NCBI GenBank assembly: GCA_033398695.1
Contig: CM065802.1
Coordinates: 167,519,965-167,583,964 of the forward strand
From: Orobanche coerulescens
Taxonomy: Eukaryota; Streptophyta; Magnoliopsida; Lamiales; Orobanchaceae
Reading direction: 5' to 3'
Length of the DNA stretch: 64,000 nucleotides
Below the pieces are notes generated by a model that was not told the DNA's origin, did not search any database, and saw only the letters and a program-made list of their open reading frames with translations. The position numbers were made by a program, and so were the translations under genes. Positions 56,854 to 64,000 of the stretch are shown here, in pieces (the first letter of the stretch is position 1; every line of letters starts with the position of its first letter).

Positions 56854-57480
56854 TTAGTCACCCTCGTTGGCTCTAAGTTTAGGAATACCCAATCCAATCT
56901 CTCTCTTCAAAATGTAGTCAGTCAAATTGGGAACACAATAAATATCGGCAATTGAATGTTGAAGCTCGAGACGGCACTGGATTGTATCGTAATCCTCCAA
57001 CAGGGGCCTGTATGCAGGTGTCTCAACAAGGTACCCACAGGGCTGATCCCATCGATTGCCAGTATAGTACAAGATCTTTCGCGCGCGGACATTCGAATAT
57101 AATTTGTCACAGAGATGCCTAATCTGTACTCGTGTACTAAAAACCCTAACCCAAAGCTCATCATAGCCCTCAAGAGGAGTGTTTGGCGGGCATTGAGACG
57201 GCAGGTCAAACTCGGCATATTTAGCTGATAAAATCAGGGCATCATATTCATCTCGCTTGTGCTGGGTACTTTTCTCAGAACGAAGAATATTTCTCAGTTT
57301 CGGAATCTACAGCCCCATCTCAATAATAGCCCGCTGTTCCAAATCCTCCATTGAGTCCGGTTGATAATATTTCAAGGCTCTAATACATTCAGCTATATCG
57401 GTAGCAGAGCCAACAAAGGTAGGAGAATTTGAAAGTCGATGCATTTCCTCGAGCAGTTTTGCAATATATGACTACATCAT
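56854..57480 (-). pseudogene. 208-codon hypothetical protein, copy 2, with two stop codons
   Basis: It is aligned with 50241-50867 without indels. Codon 3 is TAG (57472-57474; GAG in copy 1). A second TAG lies near 57310 where copy 1 has CAG (Gln). The remaining frame is open to TAA 56854-56856. So the two copies differ in integrity, not in length. Confidence 0.7.
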
Positions 57481-59656
57481 GATCAGGTTACGGCAGCAGA
57501 GAATAGATTGGAAAACCTAGAGAACTGGACAGATAGTTAGCGCGGATGTTCAAATCAAACTGGAATATAATTCATAGTAGTTTGCGAGGTACAAACACGC
57601 AGCACCACGCAGACACAAACGGTATGACAAATACACAACCAGACACAGGATGTGCCTAAAAAACCAGTACACACAAACACACGCACATCACACATATAAA
57701 CACATACATACACATACACACACGCACACATAGCACTACACACACATGAGCACATATACGACGCACAAAACCTCACCGAAAATATGTAAAGTTTGTCAAA
57801 TTCCGATAGAAATAAACCAGCACGGACAACCTGAAAGCAAACAGTGTTTTTATCCAGTTCCGACATTTTAGCATCGGTTTGTAAAACTGAACATAGATTT
57901 GTGTCCTACCCATTGAGATAAGAAAATTGATATATAGAGTGTGAAATCATATCAAAGATTTGTTCCTCAACATTTGAACCGCTCTATCAGTCTCTCTTGA
58001 AGAAAATAAAACCAGACATATAAAAAGAACAACTCAATCATAAACAAGCCATAGGAGAACCAAATAAAACCCTCAGAGGAAACAAATCCTGCCTTTCTAA
58101 AAGACCTACACCTCAAAATAATGTAAACTATAAAAATAGTAGACATCGTTCAGAGAGAAAAAAAAACGTAGGAGAGAAAAACACTACAGACAAAAAATAA
58201 AAAAAAAAAACTGAGAGCAAACAAACCCTGCAGAAAAATCCTCACTTGTAAATTTATTCCAAAACAATATTTAGAATACAATTTTCTTTTAATTTACGAA
58301 ACATAGATGATTTGTATAATTATGAAGGCAGGCCATGGAGCCAGTAGAGTGACTATAAAGTAGAAGCGATACTTGGATTACGAAACAAAATAGCCGAAAC
58401 GAAGAAGGCAGAAAAAAAATCTCACCGAAAGCACCAGGTAGAAATAAAATTACCTGCAGAACAACAAAAAACCAATATCACCGAAAAAAAATGAATGAAC
58501 TCCCAATGGAAGCAGACATATAATAATGCTGCCCAACTCGAAAGTTCAGAAACACATCAATTATATCGATAGAAGCATGCTACGAACTAAATATGAGCCA
58601 GAAGCTTTGATGAATAAGCTCCGGGAAAAATAAGAGTAGATCAAATGAGGAAGTAAGGTAAGCAAACTTGGAGGGCCTCTCCTAACCAATTATAGCTAAG
58701 AAATCGTACCTGATCAACAGACAAACTACAATAAAACAGCAAACTCATATTAGAGACATTATAAGGGCAGGCGAAAGCGAGACAACCATGTTGTGGCGGA
58801 ACAAATGCCTCATAATACATATCTCATCAAATAATACAACGAAAAAATTAACAAAAAACAGACAAACTCGACAGTGAAACCAGGAAAATCAATATACAAT
58901 AGAGTAACAAATACCAAACCAACACGAGAGAAGTGTAAACAAATGAAACCCACCAAGCAGACCTAATAAAATAACAAGCTATACCTGATAACGAAAACAC
59001 ACCAAGCACAATCAGCATCCAAGAAGAACACAAATCTGAGAAACCAAATCACTAACAGTGAGCATACATATAATTAGTATAAACAGGAAAAAAAACAAAA
59101 ATTACCCACAGAAAATCCCTACCGCCGTTCAAGATAATGACGGAAACCCTACCCTCAGTCGCAGTAAGAGGAAAACCAAAAGCTTGCCCCAAAAAGGATG
59201 GGGAGAAATAAAAAAAAATAAAATAGTCAGCATACATATAATCAGTATAAACAGGAAAAAAAACAAAAGTTACCCCGAGAAAACCCCCACCGCCGTTCAA
59301 GAGAATGACGGAAACCCTTCCTTCGATCGCAGTAAGAGGAAAACCAAAACCTCGCCCCAAAAAAGGATGGCGAGAAATCGAAAATAAGCGAAACAGGAAA
59401 AAATTAAAAGAACACATATAGAGACTAACCCTTAACTGACGAGAATCTACAAGAGCAAAAATCGCGAGCGCCTACAAATTGACAAGAACAGAAACCCTAT
59501 GATCGTTCGCGAGACGAGGAAAATAGAAATAGAAAGACAAAAGAAAGGAGGCGGCAGATACGTGGAAGAAGAACAAGAAAAAACGGGACATAAATTAGGA
59601 GAGAAGAAGGTGAAACAGATAGCAAGCGGACGACGGAACATAGACTCTTATTACTA

Positions 59657-59660
<4 letters not shown>

Positions 59661-59707
<47 letters not shown>

Positions 59708-59712
59708 ATATA
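59661..59712. repeat. Alternating TA tract at the right edge of the Helitron
   Basis: About 45 bases of alternating TA are followed by TCTATATATT. It separates Helitron homology from LTR E, which starts 17 bases further on. Confidence 0.9.
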
Positions 59713-59894
59713 TTCAAGTGGTCATTACTGTAATACCCGAGATCTTTATTCCGGATTCGTTGAGTTTTCGGGGCTTTATCGGATTGTTATTGTCCTCATC
59801 GTTGGAATTTTGCGCCATGTTTAGGTGTGCCTTGTTGGGACATGTGTTTAGAGGCGTTTTGGATTACTATGTGAGTTTCTGGGTTTTTGTGGTG

Positions 59895-60264
59895 TAGCGC
59901 ACGCTAATGCTTGTGGCATAGCGCACACTACGGCGTTGTGGTTAGCGCACGCTACTGAATGGGTAGCGCACGCTTCTGGCGATCAGAGCGATCCGAGCTC
60001 TTGGATAGGGCTGGGGCTTTGTTAGCATACGCTAAGGTCGATAGCTAGCGTACGCTATTGACTGCTTAGAGCACGCTCTTTCTTCTTTCTAGCGCGCGCT
60101 GCCCGGTAAGTGCAGTTCTGTCCAGGGGACACTGGACTGGTTTCGTGACCCCCGTTAGCACGCGCTACGCTTATGGGTTTAGTGCACGCTAACAGTGTTA
60201 ATCGGTAAATTCTGGGCGTTGACTTCGTTAGCGCGTGCTAATGCTGTCTGGTTAGCGCACGCTA
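59895..60264 (+). promoter_or_regulatory. Paired TAGCGCACGCTA array in LTR E
   Basis: Twelve copies of a near-palindrome form six pairs: 59895/59919, 59943/59964, 60023/60046, 60067/60090, 60156/60180 and 60229/60253, with spacings of 21-24 bp. The middle four bases vary (GCAC, ATAC, GTAC, CACG, GCGC), while TAGC and GCTA arms are mostly kept. The array ends 12 bp before the TATA box, so it sits in the place of an upstream promoter region. Confidence 0.8.
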
Positions 60265-60276
60265 ATGACTGTCCAG

Positions 60277-60284
60277 TATAAATA
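60277..60284 (+). promoter_or_regulatory. TATA box of LTR E
   Basis: TATAAATA follows the last dyad by 12 bp. This is the best core-promoter match among the LTRs in this window. Confidence 0.7.
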
Positions 60285-62500
60285 TTGACAGCAGGCTTCA
60301 CTTCGTCATTTCTCACTTTTCTTCATCCCTTCCGACGGGAGTGAGCTCCAGAGGCGATTCTGAGCGATCTTCTTCTTCTAGCTTCATCTTCGAGCAGATT
60401 TGTAGGTGTTTAACAACATCTAATCGCCTTCTTGGTCCAAATCAAGATAATCTCTTCTTAGAACTCTAGTTTCTTGAATTTGGGGTTTCTCCTTGGATTT
60501 TTGATTCTTACACGATCTCATCCGATCGGTTGTGTATTCTTGTTTATCTTGACCGTAATCTTCAGAATTTATTTACCGTTCATCGATTTTATTGCCCGGA
60601 TCAACGATTCTTGATTTCTTTGAGAACACTTAGACCCTTGTTGTTTTTAGAATCATTTCGGATTGCGATTAGTGTTATTTATTCGTGGTGATGTTATTTT
60701 CATAGTTCTCGTGGAGTTTTCGTGTTCTTGGTCGGTTTTGGAAGTTCGAGGGCTGCCCAACCTCACCCGTTCATTGTCCGGTGGTTCGTGGTATCGAGGC
60801 CTTGTAATTCGTCGTATTTGTTCGCTCACGGATTCAAGGCAAGTATATTTCCTATACACTTCATGTTTCGTAGTGGTTATAGTCGGTAATTGACTATGTG
60901 TGCAATTGGATTATTTTTAATGAACTTATAAAAGAATCGGTATATTCTCGATAAAGGTCCTCTATAAAATCCACTTGTGTGTTTGTGTACGATTGTGTGG
61001 TTCTGAGGATATGTACTAGTGGTGTGCTTTGGAATATCTTCTTTACGTATGATATCGTTGTGCGTGATTATGTTGATAGTGGACTTAAGGTTATGTCTTT
61101 TTGACAAGAGGTGTATGTATGTGTGTGGACGTGTGTACTATTGATGAGTTTGTGATGATGTGTGATGTGAGTATGTGCCGGATGTTGTGGCCATTCCTAG
61201 TAAGTACCTTGATTTACATTTGAAGTACTTCGGAGGAATAAGTTTTTGAAACGTGATTTTGTGAAAGTGGTAATTTCAAGAATGTGGTCTGTGCCATGTG
61301 GTTACTGAGAATCTGTAAACCGAGTTAAAACCAGTGAGGGTCCCCTGGGATTCGATAGGCCGCGTTCCCTACGGATCACTCGGTGGGGTTGTACAACCAG
61401 AGAGGGCCTGACGATGACTCCTTGGGGTGTGTATCTCATAGGAGGTACAGGGCCGGTACAGCTCGGGAGGTTGTTTTGTGATGATGATTATGGCACGATA
61501 TTGTTTTCGATAATTGTGATATGTCTGGAGTATCACATAAGTAAATTCCCGATGTGAGATACGTCATATGTAAGGTCTTGGTACTTGGCTAAAATGGCAC
61601 CGGTTAAGCATCGTAGATTGTTTGTTTCTTGGTTGCGATATTTTTGGCATAAGGATACAGGCCCTGTGATTGTTTCCGTGCATTGTGGTTTGGTTATGTA
61701 TCGAGTGTGACCGTTGTGTTATTCACTCGAGTATGGGATATGGATGATTTGGGTCGTGGACCCTGTGTTTGTGACCAGATTGGTATTTTCGAGCAAAAAC
61801 AATTCTTTGACCCGAGTCCCTACGTGGTTTGTCGAGTTAAAGATTTATTAGCCCTGAAATGTCTTTCTAAAACTCCCGAGACTTTTTAAATGCTTTTCAA
61901 AGAGCCTACATGTCTCATTCCAACTTTTTATGGTTTGAACTATTTTATTCAATGAAATATCTCAAGAAATCTTCATTGGGTTGAATTGTGGAATTAATCA
62001 AGTTTTTATCTTCTTGGAGTATGTTGTGTATAGCTCGTATTTGCACTTTATACTTGCATTAGCAAAACAGTGGAGTTTTGCTAACCCCCGGGTATTCGGG
62101 GGGTGGATTTCTGTATTGCGTCCAGGTACTTGCAGGTTGCTAGGGAGCGAATCACAGGATCGGTACGAAGGATGATGGAAGACGACGATGCTAATCACAT
62201 GAAGACCTGTGTTGGGTATTTGGTAAAGTCTTATTGTTTTGTCTTTCTGTTGGGGTTCTTTCCATTTTTGGGAAGTATTAATGTATCCTAACCCCTGTGT
62301 GGGTACGAGTTGGGAGAAGGAGTTTTGTATGTTGGATGTAAATATTTTTGGTATAAGACCAAATCGGTCTAATGGTTCATTATTTAGCCCTATCGGCATT
62401 AAATGTGATGTATTGTTTTTGTATTTAGCCTGGTAGACCCTCATGGAGAGGGTCTGCGGCACTGTAATATTCCCAAATGGTGTGGGGGTGTTACAGAATA

Positions 62501-62512
62501 TGGTATCAGAGC
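62501..62512 (+). other. Primer-binding site of element E
   Basis: TGGTATCAGAGC is an exact match to the initiator tRNA-Met complement, 5 bases after LTR E. Confidence 0.92.
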
Positions 62513-63570
62513 TTAGGTTTGCAGAAACCTAGGCTGTCGGGTCGAGTTGTGTGTCGTCGGGTCCTGTCTTGTCTTGTCTTGTCAAATTTTGTCTGACTAA
62601 GTCGTGTCGCGACGCGTCATCTGGAGGTTGGTCGTGATTAGCATTAAGGTGCAACCATCATCTTCGTGCGATCTGTGAATGTAAGTCTCCCCACTATAAT
62701 GTTGTGTCTCGTATTACATGAACTTGTGTGATATTTGTGTTATGTTGAGGAGTTAAACGTGAATCATGAATACGTCCTCCATGTTTGTTTGATTTTTGTA
62801 ATGTGCTGGTGTATGTGTATATGTATATATATATATATCCTTGTATAAACTGTTTTACAAGGAGTAATGTTTTGGTGTGGTTACACTAGGTAAGTTCATC
62901 AATGTGATATTTTAAATGTTTTAAATGTTTTTGGGGAGTCATGTAAAATTTATTTTAAAACATCCCTCAAGATAGGAAAAGCTTGATTTTCGTGTGATGA
63001 CCTCGAGGCCAAACATTTTGAGAATTCAAACTACTTACATTTTATTCCCATTGTTATATTGCAAGTTTCCAAAAACTTAATTTTAAACTCATTTGAGGTC
63101 TACCAAAAACTTACTTGAAACGTGACTCTCGCTTTTAAACTTTTTGGTTCCATGTATTTCGTTAAAAAAGTACGTGATAAAGATGTTGTTATTCAGCTGT
63201 AATGCTCCGAGTTTTGATTAGAGTGGTGGTGTGAACGCTGAGTCGTTCGGTATGCACTCGTGGAGATAGTTCTCTTGACCTAGAGGTGAAGACTCGGTTT
63301 GGAACGTTGTTTAACTTCTGACGGTTAATTATGTGGTGTTATAATTATGTGAACCGTTGGCATTTGGATTTATACATTGTTGTTTGTTTGTAACCTCCGG
63401 TCTAGCACCGTTGGTAGGTGAGTATGGTTGTGTTGCCAAACTTGCTCAATCAGCACACACCATCTATTGTTGTGGAACGGGCTTTTTGGCTGGGCAAAAG
63501 TTTTAGACTGTATTTTCCCGTTACGTCTAACCTTTGCAGTCGATCATCTGTGAGTGGTTTCCGGGTGTGC
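62513..63570 (+). other. Leader of element E, truncated, and unassigned DNA
   Basis: The first part resembles the other Ty3 leaders (AACCTAGGCTGTCGGGTCGA). No gag follows. From about 63180 the DNA is of unknown origin up to the copia fragment. I see no coding region, so the point where element E ends is not defined. Confidence 0.45.
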
Positions 63571-64000
63571 ATTAATATTGTACAAGCTGAAGCTGAAACT
63601 ACAGCACTACAAGATACTATACGGGATGTTGAACTAGAACCCGACAGAAGATGGTTGATAGATCACCCACAGGAGTTAATCATAGGAGACATTGATGCCG
63701 AAGTATCCACCCGTAGGAGAATACATAGTACACAAGGAACTGTACTGTGTGCTCAAGAAGAACCCATAACAGAGAAATCTCCATTTCCTATATGGAAATC
63801 TCAAGCAGAACTTAGAAGACTTGCCATGTGCAAACTTGCTGTATTCTTAGCTCATTCCGAACATGTTTCTACCAAAGAAGATCTAAACAATTACCACTGG
63901 ATCACGTCTATGGAAGAATAGATTAATGATTTCGAAAGAAACAATGTATTGTATCTAGTACCCAGACCTGAGCATCAAGCCATAATTGGAACTAAATGGG
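63571..64000 (+). pseudogene. Ty1/copia polyprotein fragment (before and into RT), runs off the window
   Basis: The frame reads DRRWLIDHPQELIIGDIDAE and VSTRRRI, the stretch between copia integrase and reverse transcriptase. A spacer without clear similarity (LCAQEEPITEKSPFPIW) follows, then ITSMEE, a TAG at 63919-63921, INDFERNNVLYLVPRP and AIIGTKW at the edge. INDFERN...LVPRP...IIGTKW is the start of the copia RT domain. No copia LTR or gag is seen to the left, so it is a 5'-truncated or recombined piece inside or beside element E. Confidence 0.8.

Larger units (their letters stand above)
53032..59622. repeat. Helitron 5' segment, tandem copy 2 (6.6 kb)
   Basis: This is the partner of 46423-53031. 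On the minus strand it lies upstream of copy 1, so transcription from the right would pass copy 2 first. It continues past 59622 for a short unique end (CAAGCGGACGACGG) and then a TA tract. It carries more lesions than copy 1. Confidence 0.92.
10065..59640 (-). mobile_element. Large Helitron (RepHel + RPA type), interrupted by nested insertions
   Basis: The minus strand carries, in order, a Helitron-like N-terminal exon (two tandem copies), a Rep domain with HUH and Y2 motifs, a PIF1-like helicase and a multi-exon RPA-like gene. This is the gene set of plant RepHel Helitrons. Ty3 elements B (11702-21089) and C (22376-30755) and an RTE tail (35605-35927) are later insertions; removing them leaves about 31 kb. 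The ends are approximate. On the right, homology runs to about 59640 beside a TA tract; on the left, the CACTA terminus abuts at 10064. I did not find convincing TC/CTRR ends, so either end may be truncated. Confidence 0.75.
59729..62495 (+). repeat. LTR E: 5' LTR of a Ty3 Tekay-type element (2767 bp)
   Basis: It begins TGTAATACCCGAG and ends GGGGGTGTTACA, with a primer-binding site 5 bases later, so it is a 5' LTR. It has the TAGCGCACGCTA array (59895-60264), a good TATA box (60277), the 3' stem-loop (62433-62457) and a terminal pairing (62463-62495). The partner LTR must be outside the window or lost. Confidence 0.9.

Noticed and set aside
59499..59897. 132-codon frame crossing the TA tract and the start of LTR E
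   Set aside because: It reads through the TA microsatellite as alternating Ile-Tyr and spans an element boundary, so it cannot be one gene.

Overview
This window is repeat-dense, intergenic-type DNA from a plant nuclear genome. Nothing in it looks like an ordinary host gene. The evidence is the set of plant element classes present: Tekay/Del-type Ty3 chromovirus LTR elements, a TNP2-type CACTA transposon, a very large RepHel+RPA Helitron, the 3' tail of an RTE-type LINE and a Ty1/copia fragment. I cannot name the species.

Layout, left to right. (1) 1-2699 is the end of a Ty3 element: a broken integrase/chromodomain reading frame, then its 3' LTR ('LTR A'). (2) 2700-10064 is a CACTA transposon on the minus strand, carrying a TNPA-like gene cut off by LTR A, a frameshifted TNP2 transposase gene, subterminal repeats and the right terminus. 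(3) 10065 to about 59640 is one minus-strand Helitron, about 31 kb once later insertions are removed. In coding order from the right it has a 6.6-kb tandemly duplicated 5' part, the N-terminal exon, a 13-kb intron filled by a tandem array, the Rep (HUH/Y2)-helicase body, and an RPA-like single-strand DNA-binding gene. (4) Two Ty3 elements are inserted in it. Element B (11702-21089) lies inside an RPA intron. Element C (22376-30755, TSD TCTTG) lies at the helicase/RPA junction and itself contains a foreign LTR ('LTR D'). (5) An RTE LINE tail with an 18-bp target duplication sits in the array at 35605-35927. (6) 59729 onward is the 5' LTR ('LTR E'), primer-binding site and leader of another Ty3 element, followed by a broken copia fragment running off the window.

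The most interesting signal is in the LTRs. All five Ty3 LTR families carry a series of short dyads, usually two palindrome-like arms 21-25 bp apart. The dyad sequence differs between families (GTGCCGCGGCAC in A and C, GACCGTGTC/GACACGGTC in B, TTACGTACGTAA in D, TAGCGCACGCTA in E). The arrangement is the same: several pairs, ending about 12-17 bp before a TATA-like site in C, D and E. The same LTRs share a stem-loop near the 3' end whose arms differ by compensating changes, then a terminal TGTAATA...TGTTACA pairing 33-34 nt long. Together these look like a conserved regulatory architecture with a family-specific sequence in one part.

Functionally, the CACTA and Helitron genes here are decayed by stops and frameshifts, although the Helitron HUH, Y2 and Walker residues are still readable. 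The Ty3 elements have lost most or all of pol. A 208-codon open frame upstream of the Helitron N-terminal exon is intact in one tandem copy and has two stop codons in the other.
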